From CAXMWX01 sp051008185 (GTDB lineage Bacteria > Pseudomonadota > Gammaproteobacteria > Eutrophobiales > Eutrophobiaceae), in NCBI GenBank assembly GCA_051008185.1, contig JBPCXW010000099.1, positions 1 to 18,350 on the forward strand: DNA of 18,350 bases, written 5' to 3'. The position numbers and the translations under genes were made by a program. Each line of letters opens with the position of its first letter. Position 1 is the stretch's first letter. Below, piece by piece: positions 8,685-15,782 of this stretch. Below the pieces are notes generated by a model that did not search any database, was not told where the DNA came from, and saw nothing but the letters and a program-made list of their open reading frames with translations.

Positions 8685-9713
8685 ATGTCGGATTTTCTTT
8701 GTTTCGGTGAGATCATGTTGCGGCTAAAGACGCCCGGGCATGAACGCTTTTTTCAATCACCCTCGTTTGAGGCCACCTTTGGAGGTGGAGAAGCCAACGT
8801 AGCTGTTTCGCTCGCCAACTATGGTCTCAATGCGGGATTCGTCAGTGCCTTGCCGGATAACGACATCGGCGAGTCAGCAATCAGGGAGTTGCATAGATTT
8901 AGTGTGGATACAACTCATATCAATCGTAGCGGGGATCGCATCGGGGCTTATTACCTTGAGACCGGTGCGAATCAGCGTCCCTCAAAAGTGATCTATGACA
9001 GGGCTGGCTCGTCAATCTGTGAAGCAAAGCCGGGCGACTTTGATTGGAATACAATCCTTGCCGGTGCCAAATGGTTACACATTACCGGCATCACCCCGGC
9101 GATCAGCGCCAACGCCGCAGAAGCCGCTTTGCAGGCCGTTGCCGCTGCCAGAGAAAAGGGGATTACCGTATCGTGTGATCTGAACTACCGTGCCAAGCTT
9201 TGGAAATACGGCAAGTCAGCCCCGGAAGTGATGCAAGAGCTGGTTAAATTTGTAGATGTCGGTATTGCAAACGAAGAAGATTGCCAAAAATCACTGGGCA
9301 TCAGTGCTGATGTTGATGTTGAAAGTGGTCAGTTGGATACCGGAAAATACGAGTCCCTCAGCGAAAAAGTGCTGGAAGCATTTCCAAATATGTCCATCAT
9401 CGCGATCACATTGCGTGAATCACACAGCGCTGATCATAACGGCTGGTCAGCCTGCCTGCGTGACAGTGATGGCTTCCACTTGTCGCGTCACTATGAGATC
9501 CATAACATTATTGACAGAGTAGGTAGCGGAGACAGTTTTGCATCAGCACTAATCTATGGTCTGAACACCTATGAAAGCCATCAACAATCACTGGAGTTTG
9601 CAGTAGCGGCAAGTTGTCTGAAGCACTCCATACCGGGCGACTTCAACATGGCGTCAGTAGATGGAGTTGAACGCCTGATGGGCGGAGACACCGCCGGCCG
9701 GGTAGAGCGGTAA
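8685..9713 (+). CDS. kdgK: 2-keto-3-deoxygluconate (KDG) kinase, PfkB family
   Basis: This ribokinase-type sugar kinase phosphorylates KDG to KDPG using ATP. It has 342 residues with the first PfkB signature region at GGGEANVA (33-40) and the second at DRVGSGDSF (277-285), where GSGD (280-283) carries the anion hole and the catalytic base D283. It is a little longer than the common KdgK length of about 310; the extra part seems to be the acidic stretch around residues 205-230. It is the last gene of the six-gene run, with AAAGG before the ATG. The order eda then kdgK is the reverse of metabolic flow. Its TAA lies 16 bases from the convergent trpC stop. Confidence 0.94.
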   Translation: MSDFLCFGEIMLRLKTPGHERFFQSPSFEATFGGGEANVAVSLANYGLNAGFVSALPDNDIGESAIRELHRFSVDTTHINRSGDRIGAYYLETGANQRPSKVIYDRAGSSICEAKPGDFDWNTILAGAKWLHITGITPAISANAAEAALQAVAAAREKGITVSCDLNYRAKLWKYGKSAPEVMQELVKFVDVGIANEEDCQKSLGISADVDVESGQLDTGKYESLSEKVLEAFPNMSIIAITLRESHSADHNGWSACLRDSDGFHLSRHYEIHNIIDRVGSGDSFASALIYGLNTYESHQQSLEFAVAASCLKHSIPGDFNMASVDGVERLMGGDTAGRVER

Positions 9714-9729
9714 CAGCACCGGCAAGTAT

Positions 9730-10539
9730 TCAGCCAAACAATTTCCGCAACTGCCCGCCGGGATCATCGGCACTCATCAGGGTCTCACCCACCAAAAAGG
9801 CGTGCACATCGTTTTTACGCATTAGTTCAACATCTTCCCGGCTACGGATGCCGCTTTCGGTCACCACCGTGCGATCAGGATACACATCAACCAGCAACTC
9901 CAGCGTAGTTTCCAGACGGGTCTCAAAGGTATGCAGGTTGCGGTTGTTGATCCCGATCAACGGACAGCGCAACATCAGTGCCCGCTCCAGCTCTTCCCTG
10001 TCATGCACCTCAACCAGCACATCCAACCCCAACTCCTCTGCCAGACCGTGAAGTTCCTGCATCTGCCCGTCCGTCAATGCCGCGGCGATTAGCAGAATAC
10101 AGTCGGCGCCGATTACCCGTGCCTCATATATTTGATAGGGGTCAATCATAAAATCCTTGCGTAACACCGGCAGCCCGCAGGCCGCCTTCGCCTCGGTCAG
10201 ATGTGTATCCGCGCCCTGAAAAAACTTCTCGTCGGTCAGCACGGATAAACAACTGGCACCGCCGTCACGGTAGGCCCCGGCAATGGCGACGGGATCAAAC
10301 TGCTCCCTGATCACCCCCTTGCTCGGTGAGGCTCGTTTGATCTCGGCAATGACCGCCGCCTTGCCCGCCCCGATCGCAACATTGATGGCCTGATAAAAAC
10401 CGCCACCGACCTGCCGGTCCGCCGCCTGCTGTTTGATCTCGGCCAGTGGCAAGCGGGCAACCCGCGCCGCGACAAACTCCCGCTTGTAAGCAAGAATATC
10501 TTCAAGCACCCCTTGATGCGTTTGTTGTGATCTTGTCAT
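9730..10539 (-). CDS. trpC: Indole-3-glycerol-phosphate synthase
   Basis: This TIM-barrel enzyme makes indole-3-glycerol phosphate from CdRP in tryptophan synthesis. The 269-residue product is monofunctional, not a TrpC-TrpF fusion as in enteric bacteria. Seen motifs are AEIKRASPSKG (65-75, with E66 and K68), LRKDF (126-130, with K128), VEVHD, GINNRNL and ESGIRS, so all active-site blocks are present. It is the last gene of the rpe-trpEGDC block; its ATG lies two bases after the trpD TAG with no strong ribosome site. No trpF, trpB or trpA follows, so those genes must be elsewhere, as in the split arrangement known in Pseudomonas. Confidence 0.97.
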   Translation of the reverse strand: MTRSQQTHQGVLEDILAYKREFVAARVARLPLAEIKQQAADRQVGGGFYQAINVAIGAGKAAVIAEIKRASPSKGVIREQFDPVAIAGAYRDGGASCLSVLTDEKFFQGADTHLTEAKAACGLPVLRKDFMIDPYQIYEARVIGADCILLIAAALTDGQMQELHGLAEELGLDVLVEVHDREELERALMLRCPLIGINNRNLHTFETRLETTLELLVDVYPDRTVVTESGIRSREDVELMRKNDVHAFLVGETLMSADDPGGQLRKLFG

Positions 10540-10541
10540 CG

Positions 10542-11561
10542 CTAATCCAGTGTATTACTCAACTCAACTAATCGTTGCAACCTGTCGCCGGCACCACCAT
10601 CGGCCAGAGCGGCCTCGGCCAACGCCACACCGGCCTTGATATCGGTGGCAATACCGGCGACATAAATGGCGGCACCGGCGTTCAACACCACGGCATCCCG
10701 ACAAGGCCCGGGTTCATTATTCAATACCGATTGCATAACGGCGTAACTCTGCTCAGCACTCTCCACTACCAGCGCACCCTTGTCAGCAGCTTGCAAACCG
10801 AATTGCGCGGGCTTGATTTGATACTCATCAATACTGTCATCCCGCAACTCGGCCACCTGCGTGTTTGCCGAGATGCTGATCTCATCCATGCCATCATCAG
10901 AGCAGACCACCAGCGCATGCACACTACCCAGCCGTTGCAATACCTCTGCAATCGGTCTTGTCAGTTGCCGATCATATACCCCCACCAGTTGCCGCCTGAC
11001 CCGCGCCGGATTGGTCAAGGGGCCGAGCAGGTTAAAGATGCTGCGGGTCGCCAGTTCCCGCCGTGGCGTAATAGCATGCCGCATCGCAGGATGGTGCGCC
11101 GGTGCAAACATAAAGCCGACCCCGGTCTCCCGAATGCAGTGTGCAACATTGTTCGGTTGCAAGCCCATTTTCACCCCCGCCAGTTCCAGCACATCGGCAC
11201 TGCCGGAGCGGCTGGAAACAGAGCGGTTGTTATGTTTCGCCACCTGCCCACCGGCGGCGGCAATCACAAACGCCGCCGTGGTTGAGATGTTAAAAGTATG
11301 ACTACCATCACCGCCGGTGCCGACAATATCCACCAGATGTTCGTGTTCAATATCCACCTGCTCGGCAAAGTCGCGCATGACGGTGGCTGCGGCCGCTATC
11401 TCGGCAACGGTCTCACCCTTCATACGCAGCGCGATAAGGAATCCCGCAATCTGTGCCTCAGTCGCCGACCCTGACATAATGTCGCGCATCACCGTCTGCA
11501 TCTGCGCCTCATTCAGATCCTCCCTCTCAACTACCTGAGCAATTGCCTGTTGGATATTCAT
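10542..11561 (-). CDS. trpD: Anthranilate phosphoribosyltransferase
   Basis: TrpD joins anthranilate to PRPP to form phosphoribosyl-anthranilate. The 339 residues match the family length and contain the alpha-helical N-terminal domain, the PRPP loop GTGGDG (81-86), NIST (91-94), the anthranilate/PRPP segment KHNNRSVSS (109-117), and later the DDGMDE magnesium region. The common form of the third motif is KHGNR; here Gly is Asn. The protein is separate from the glutaminase, unlike the enteric TrpG-TrpD fusion. The ATG starts directly after the trpG TAG with no gap, so expression probably depends on coupled translation. Confidence 0.97.
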   Translation of the reverse strand: MNIQQAIAQVVEREDLNEAQMQTVMRDIMSGSATEAQIAGFLIALRMKGETVAEIAAAATVMRDFAEQVDIEHEHLVDIVGTGGDGSHTFNISTTAAFVIAAAGGQVAKHNNRSVSSRSGSADVLELAGVKMGLQPNNVAHCIRETGVGFMFAPAHHPAMRHAITPRRELATRSIFNLLGPLTNPARVRRQLVGVYDRQLTRPIAEVLQRLGSVHALVVCSDDGMDEISISANTQVAELRDDSIDEYQIKPAQFGLQAADKGALVVESAEQSYAVMQSVLNNEPGPCRDAVVLNAGAAIYVAGIATDIKAGVALAEAALADGGAGDRLQRLVELSNTLD

Positions 11562-12143
11562 CTATGTAATAGCAATAAAATTTTTCAACAGATCGTGACC
11601 ATGCGTAGTCAGTATGGACTCAGGATGGAACTGCACACCATACACAGGATACTCCTTGTGTCGTACCCCCATGATCTCGTCCCTGCCACCGTCGGCATTT
11701 TGCGTCCAGGCGGTTACCTGCAGACAGTCCGGCAGGGAATCCTGCCTGATAACCAGAGAATGATAACGGGTGGCGACAAACGGCGTTTCCAATCCGGTGA
11801 ATACATCGCTACCGGTATGAAAAATATCCGAGGTCTTGCCGTGCATCAGTTTTCGTGCATGCACAATCTCGCCGCCGAATACCTGGCCGATACTTTGATG
11901 ACCAAGACACACCCCCAGTATAGGCAGGCGATCCTTGAAGGCATCAATCACCTGCATGGAGATCCCGGCCTCATTGGGCGTACAGGGCCCGGGCGAGATG
12001 ACCAGATGTTGCGGCGCCAGCCCCCGTATCTCATCAACGCTGATGGCATCATTGCGAAACACCTGCACATCCTGACCAAGCTCACCCAGATATTGCACCA
12101 GGTTATAGGTGAAGGAGTCATAATTATCTATCATCAATAACAT
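11562..12143 (-). CDS. trpG: Anthranilate synthase component II (glutamine amidotransferase)
   Basis: This class I amidotransferase supplies ammonia from glutamine to TrpE. The 193-residue protein has the N-terminal IDNYDSFTYNL block, the oxyanion segment PGPCTP (51-56), the nucleophile C79 in GVCLGHQ, and the H173/E175 pair in FHPES, so the Cys-His-Glu triad is complete. It could also serve as PabA for folate synthesis; stand-alone TrpG proteins often do both, but nothing in the sequence decides this. GAGG overlapping the trpE TAA is the likely ribosome site, four bases separate the two genes, and the TAG abuts the trpD ATG. Confidence 0.97.
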   Translation of the reverse strand: MLLMIDNYDSFTYNLVQYLGELGQDVQVFRNDAISVDEIRGLAPQHLVISPGPCTPNEAGISMQVIDAFKDRLPILGVCLGHQSIGQVFGGEIVHARKLMHGKTSDIFHTGSDVFTGLETPFVATRYHSLVIRQDSLPDCLQVTAWTQNADGGRDEIMGVRHKEYPVYGVQFHPESILTTHGHDLLKNFIAIT

Positions 12144-12147
12144 CGGC

Positions 12148-13629
12148 TTACCTCAATCCTTTTTCGGCCAGAGAAACGGCGCGAAAAATAGCTCGTCCCT
12201 TGTTCATCGTTTCATCCCACTCCCTGTCGGGATCGGAGTCCGCCACAATACCGGCCCCGGCTTGAATATGTAAGGTATCCTGTTTGATCACCGCCGTGCG
12301 GATGGCGATGGCGGTGTCCATATTGCCGGCCCAGGAGATGTAGCCTACCGCGCCGGAATAAACTCCCCGTCGCACCGGTTCCAGCTCATCAATAATCTGC
12401 ATGGCACGGATCTTCGGCGCACCGGAGACCGTGCCGGCGGGGAAACAGTTCTTAAGCACTTCAACAGCAGTCACGCCCTGCCTGATCCGGGCAATCACAT
12501 TGGACACGATGTGCATCACATGGGAATACCGTTCAATCGTCATTTTCTCCGTGACCTGCACCGAACCGGTCGCGGCGACACGCCCCACATCATTACGGCC
12601 CAAGTCTATCAACATCAGATGCTCGGCAAGTTCCTTGGGGTCGGCAAGCAACTCTTTCTCCAATGCCTGATCCTGCTCCGCAGTAGCACCCCTGGGACGG
12701 GTACCGGCAATAGGCCTGACACTGACCACATCATCTTCCAGCCGGGTCAATACTTCCGGCGAGGCGCCCACCACATGAAAATCGTCAAAATGCAGATGAA
12801 ACATATAAGGTGAAGGATTGGTACAACGCAGTGCCCGATACAGTTGCAACGGCGCAGTCTTGAACGGAATAGACAGGCGTTGCGACAACACCACCTGCAT
12901 CGCGTCCCCTTCTACTATATAGTCCTTGACACGTCGCACGGCGCGGGTGAACTTATCCTTGCTGAACCCGGAGACAAAGTTCTTCTCTTCCACCTCAATG
13001 CCGGAAGCAAAGGCATCTTTTTGCGGCAACTCATTTTTCACCAGTTTCTTTTCCAGCACATCAAGTTCCTTTTGCGCTTTGGCGTAGGCATCGTCGGTAG
13101 CCGGGTCGGCATGCACAATCAGCATGACTCTGGAGCTGACATTATCAAACACCACCACCCGGTCACAGACCAGCAGCAATATATCAGGGCAATCCAGCGG
13201 ATCGGCCTTATCAACATGACCGACTTTCGGCTCAATATAACGGATACAGTCATAACCAAAATAACCCACCAGGCCACCACTGAAACGCGGCAAGCCTGCA
13301 AGATGCGGCACGCGGTATTGTTTGCGAAAGGCCTCAATCTCCTGAAAAGGATCATCAACCTTTTTCTCCGAGACAACCTTGCCGCCTGTCTCCACCCGCA
13401 CCACACTATCTTTCACCCGTATCTGCGTATCAGCCGCCAGACCGATAAAAGAATAATGTCCCCACTTCTCACCGCCCAGCACCGATTCCAGCAGAAACGT
13501 ACGTTTGTCCCCGCCCAGTTTCATATAGGCACTGAGCGGCGTGTCCAGATCGGCCAGCAGTTCGCGCACGACAGGAATGCGGTTATAACCTTCGGCGGCA
13601 AGCCGTGTAAATTGTTCAGCATCAATCAT
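12148..13629 (-). CDS. trpE: Anthranilate synthase component I
   Basis: TrpE turns chorismate and ammonia into anthranilate and is the usual feedback point of the pathway. The 493-residue protein shows the LLES tryptophan-binding motif (46-49), which suggests feedback inhibition by tryptophan, then the chorismate-binding core with RPIAGTRPRG, IDLGRNDVGRVA, GTVSGAPKIRAM and the C-terminal block IVADSDPDREWDE with magnesium-binding acids. Length and the LLES motif favour TrpE over PabB. A good ribosome site, AAGGAG (13639-13644 on the complement), lies nine bases before the ATG. Only 30 bases separate it from rpe; no leader peptide or attenuator fits in that gap. Confidence 0.97.
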   Translation of the reverse strand: MIDAEQFTRLAAEGYNRIPVVRELLADLDTPLSAYMKLGGDKRTFLLESVLGGEKWGHYSFIGLAADTQIRVKDSVVRVETGGKVVSEKKVDDPFQEIEAFRKQYRVPHLAGLPRFSGGLVGYFGYDCIRYIEPKVGHVDKADPLDCPDILLLVCDRVVVFDNVSSRVMLIVHADPATDDAYAKAQKELDVLEKKLVKNELPQKDAFASGIEVEEKNFVSGFSKDKFTRAVRRVKDYIVEGDAMQVVLSQRLSIPFKTAPLQLYRALRCTNPSPYMFHLHFDDFHVVGASPEVLTRLEDDVVSVRPIAGTRPRGATAEQDQALEKELLADPKELAEHLMLIDLGRNDVGRVAATGSVQVTEKMTIERYSHVMHIVSNVIARIRQGVTAVEVLKNCFPAGTVSGAPKIRAMQIIDELEPVRRGVYSGAVGYISWAGNMDTAIAIRTAVIKQDTLHIQAGAGIVADSDPDREWDETMNKGRAIFRAVSLAEKGLR

Positions 13630-13659
13630 GCGCTTCAGCTCCTTGAATGAAACTGCGGC

Positions 13660-14352
13660 TTACGGCTTGACAGTCTGTAGCTGCTGTCGCATATCACGAA
13701 TGGCGGCGGCATAATCATCACTGCCAAAGATGGCTGAGCCTGCGACAAAGGTATCCGCCCCGGCGGTGGCTATCTCTGCGATGTTGTCAATCTTCACACC
13801 GCCATCAATCTCCAGCCGGATATCATCCCGCCCGCAGGCATCAATAAGTTGCCGGGCCTTACGCAACTTGTCCAGCGTAGAGGGGATAAAGCCCTGACCA
13901 CCGAAACCGGGATTGACCGACATAATCAACACCATATCAATACGCTCCAGCAGATAATCAAGATGATCCAGCGGCGTAGCCGGGTTGAATACCAGCCCGG
14001 CCTTGCAGCCGTTGTCCTTGATGATCTGCAAGCTGCGATCAATATGCTCACTGGCCTCCGGGTGAAAGGTAATATAGTCAGCCCCGGCGGCGGCAAACTC
14101 AGGGATAATCGCATCCACCGGCTTGATCATCAGATGCACATCCAGTGGCGCGCTAACCCCGTAATCCCGTAAGGCCCTGACAACAACCGGCCCGAAGGTC
14201 AGGTTGGGCACATAATGATTATCCATCACATCAACATGGATAAAATCCGCCCCCGCCGCCAGCACCGCCGCTGCGTCATCACCCAGCCGAGCCATATCGG
14301 CGGACAGGATGGAGGGTGCAATAATGTATTTATTAGTGGTTGGCTTACTCAT
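13660..14352 (-). CDS. rpe: Ribulose-phosphate 3-epimerase
   Basis: Rpe interconverts ribulose-5-phosphate and xylulose-5-phosphate. It is a TIM barrel with IAPSILSAD, the metal-binding HVDVMDNHYVPN, DVHLMI, the His in TFHPEA, MSVNPGFGGQGF, EIDGGV and the phosphate site GSAIF. I chose the ATG at 14352 (230 residues, start MSKPTTNKY), because it puts nine residues before IAPSIL as in homologues. The frame stays open to an upstream ATG at 14385 (241 residues) and one at 14361, but those leaders look unlike the family. No Shine-Dalgarno is visible before any of them, and a TATAAT box overlaps the upstream ATG at 14361. In other gammaproteobacteria rpe is often followed by gph and then trpE; gph is missing here. 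Confidence 0.93.
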   Translation of the reverse strand: MSKPTTNKYIIAPSILSADMARLGDDAAAVLAAGADFIHVDVMDNHYVPNLTFGPVVVRALRDYGVSAPLDVHLMIKPVDAIIPEFAAAGADYITFHPEASEHIDRSLQIIKDNGCKAGLVFNPATPLDHLDYLLERIDMVLIMSVNPGFGGQGFIPSTLDKLRKARQLIDACGRDDIRLEIDGGVKIDNIAEIATAGADTFVAGSAIFGSDDYAAAIRDMRQQLQTVKP

Positions 14353-14359
14353 CAGCGGC

Positions 14360-14365
14360 ATTATA
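14360..14365 (-). promoter_or_regulatory. Candidate -10 box (TATAAT) for rpe-trpEGDC
   Basis: A perfect TATAAT lies seven bases before the chosen rpe ATG. At 16-18 bases upstream no good -35 box is seen (TAGATG at 17), and TTGACA sits only two bases away, too close to act with it. If used, transcription would start at or within a base or two of the ATG, giving a leaderless message. If not used, the operon must be read from farther upstream. Confidence 0.4.
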
Positions 14366-14415
14366 CCTGTCAAAGCCGTAATCATCTATGTTAGTGCGGG
14401 GTAACTTGGCAAGGT

Positions 14416-14479
14416 CCCCCCACCGGAGCCACTACGGGCTACGCCCTCGTGCCACCGGCTCCCCCTCAAGGGGGGAGCT
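14416..14479 (+). repeat. GC-rich intergenic repeat, B module (partial element)
   Basis: This module begins CCCCCCACC, continues through a GGGC-TAC-GCCC hairpin with outer GGAGCC/GGCTCC arms, and ends with a 23-base palindromic block at 14457-14479 (GGCTCCCCC TCAA GGGGGGAGCT). The same module is in the copy upstream of ahcY, where it follows the A module. The AACTTGGCAAGG just before it looks like a worn version of the linker found in the other copies. So this is probably the right end of one element, cut on its left. Confidence 0.8.
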
Positions 14480-14525
14480 AAAGGCGCGTGACCATCTCGC
14501 TAGGGCAGACCTCGTTCAGTAACAT

Positions 14526-14578
14526 AGCTCCCCCCTTGAGGGGGAGCCAAAGGAGGCGAAGCCTGCTTTGGTGGGGGG
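14526..14578 (+). repeat. GC-rich intergenic repeat, A module (partial element)
   Basis: These 53 bases are identical to 18227-18279. They consist of the 23-base palindromic block (AGCTCCCCCC TTGA GGGGGAGCC, 14526-14548, an exact inverted copy of 14457-14479), a second hairpin AAAGGAGGC-GAA-GCCTGCTTT with one G/G mismatch, and GGTGGGGGG. The module stops six bases before the queG stop codon, so it forms the start of the queG 3' untranslated region and may act in termination. The 46 bases between it and the B module hold nothing I recognise. Confidence 0.85.
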
Positions 14579-14584
14579 TCAAAC

Positions 14585-15652
14585 TCATTCCTCCCCATGC
14601 TCCCGCAACGCCCACTGCACATGTTCCCGCACCAGCTCCGACGGATGGTCCAGCCTCGCCCGCAAGGCGTGGATAACCTCTTGCCCGCCATCGGTATTAC
14701 CCAACGCAACGGCCACATTGCGTAGCCAACACTCATAACCAATACGCCTGATCGCACTGCCCTCCGTTTTTTGCAGAAACTCCGGCTCACTCCAGGCAAA
14801 ACATTCCAGCAAGGCGATGTTGTTCAGCCCGTGTCGGGGTTGGTAGTCCGGTTCATCCGTTGCCTGTGCGAATTTGTTCCAGGGACAAAACAACTGGCAG
14901 TCATCACAACCATAAACACGATTGCCGATCAGTTTCCTGTATTGCTCAGGTATGGAACCACGCAGTTCAATCGTCAGATAAGAAATACAACGCCGCGCAT
15001 CCAGTTCATAAGGTGCGACGATGGCACCGGTGGGACAAACATCCATGCAAGCACGACAACTGCCGCAGTGATCATTTTTATAAACAGGATCAACCGGCAA
15101 AGGTAAGTCAGTATAAATCTCACCCAGAAAAAACCATGAACCCGCTTTGTCATTGATCAAGTTTGTATGTTTACCTATCCAACCTAACCCGGCATTACGC
15201 GCCAGAGGTTTTTCCATAACCGGCGCACTGTCGGTGAATACTCTATACTGAAACTCACCCACAGCAACTTCAATACGTCGCGCAAGTTGCGCCAACCGCG
15301 AACGCATAACTTTATGATAATCACGTCCCAATGCGTAACGAGAAATAAATGCCCGCTGCGGATCATCCAACACCGCCTCCGCATCAAAACCATCGTCAGG
15401 AAAATAATCCATACGCACAGAGATCACCCGAACAGTGCCGGGGATCAACTCGGCAGGACGGCTACGACGTTTACCGTGCCTTTCCATATAAGACATACTG
15501 CCGTGCCGTTGTTTCGCCAGCCACTTTAGCAACGCAGTTTCATCCGCAGACAGATCAGTATCACTAATACCAACCTGCTGAAACCCGACGGCGCGCCCCC
15601 AGGTTTTTATGTCGCGTGCTATTTGTTGCAGATTCAGTTTTGAGTTGAGCAT
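14585..15652 (-). CDS. queG: Epoxyqueuosine reductase
   Basis: QueG carries out the last step of queuosine synthesis, reducing epoxyqueuosine in tRNA with cobalamin and two [4Fe-4S] clusters. The 355-residue protein has the catalytic Asp region FTDSAPVMEKPLA (D141), the substrate/cobalamin region GWIGKHTNLI, one ferredoxin cluster motif at C196-C199-C202-C206, C222, and the second group C249-C252-C256 in GCDDCQLFCPWN. A HEAT-like helical tail with R-N-V-A-V-A-L-G-N follows, as in long QueG forms. All cluster ligands are present. The ATG at 15652 has no Shine-Dalgarno. It usually lies near tsaE/yjeF genes; here it stands alone between two repeat copies. Confidence 0.96.
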   Translation of the reverse strand: MLNSKLNLQQIARDIKTWGRAVGFQQVGISDTDLSADETALLKWLAKQRHGSMSYMERHGKRRSRPAELIPGTVRVISVRMDYFPDDGFDAEAVLDDPQRAFISRYALGRDYHKVMRSRLAQLARRIEVAVGEFQYRVFTDSAPVMEKPLARNAGLGWIGKHTNLINDKAGSWFFLGEIYTDLPLPVDPVYKNDHCGSCRACMDVCPTGAIVAPYELDARRCISYLTIELRGSIPEQYRKLIGNRVYGCDDCQLFCPWNKFAQATDEPDYQPRHGLNNIALLECFAWSEPEFLQKTEGSAIRRIGYECWLRNVAVALGNTDGGQEVIHALRARLDHPSELVREHVQWALREHGEE

Positions 15653-15661
15653 GAATTATTG

Positions 15662-15690
15662 ATAGTAAGCCATTGCAGGTTCGTATCCAA
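15662..15690 (-). promoter_or_regulatory. Candidate sigma-70 promoter for queG
   Basis: On the complement, TTGGAT (15690-15685) and TACTAT (15667-15662) are spaced by exactly 17 bases. Transcription would start around 15655, only two or three bases before the queG ATG at 15652. With no ribosome site before that ATG, this implies a leaderless or nearly leaderless message. The match is moderate in each box, so it is a prediction. Confidence 0.5.
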
Positions 15691-15713
15691 TACGCCCATG
15701 GCTATTTTCGGGC

Positions 15714-15782
15714 AAAGCAGGCGCAGCCTGCTTTGGTGGGGGGACTTGTTTCGGCAACTGGTTCCCCCTCAAGGGGGGAGCT
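15714..15782 (+). repeat. GC-rich intergenic repeat, shortened copy between queG and metF
   Basis: In order: a perfect hairpin AAAGCAGGC-GCA-GCCTGCTTT (15714-15734), GGTGGGGGG (15735-15743), a linker ACTTGTTTCGGCAACTGG, and the palindromic end TTCCCCCTCAAGGGGGGAGCT (in two parts: TTCCCCC and TCAAGGGGGGAGCT). Compared with the ahcY copy it lacks the first 23-base palindrome and the whole CCCCCCACC-to-GTGCC part. The last two bases CT pair with the following A to make the metF stop codon on the complement. On the metF message both palindromes would fold soon after the stop, so it may serve as the 3' end of ahcY-metF. Confidence 0.82.

Noticed and set aside
8685..9713. Fructokinase or ribokinase instead of KDG kinase
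   Set aside because: PfkB motifs alone would allow it, but the FGEIMLRL start and the position after a DEH reductase and eda favour KDG kinase.
10575..11301. Long plus-strand ORFs (236 and 146 codons) opposite trpD
   Set aside because: They lie wholly within trpD on the other strand and show no domain or motif; the minus-strand reading has every TrpD motif.
12844..13650. Plus-strand ORF of 268 codons opposite trpE
   Set aside because: Rich in His, Gln and Arg as expected from an antisense shadow; trpE is unmistakable on the other strand.
13630..13659. trp leader peptide or attenuator
   Set aside because: The gap is 30 bases, with no ORF with Trp codons and no paired hairpins.
14416..14578. 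CRISPR array or tandem repeats
   Set aside because: The repeats are inverted and modular, with no regular spacers and no cas genes.
14549..14578. Simple intrinsic terminators only
   Set aside because: The hairpins lack a T-run directly after the stem on the transcribed strand, and the blocks recur as larger shared units upstream of ahcY, so a plain terminator does not explain them, though they may still act as one.
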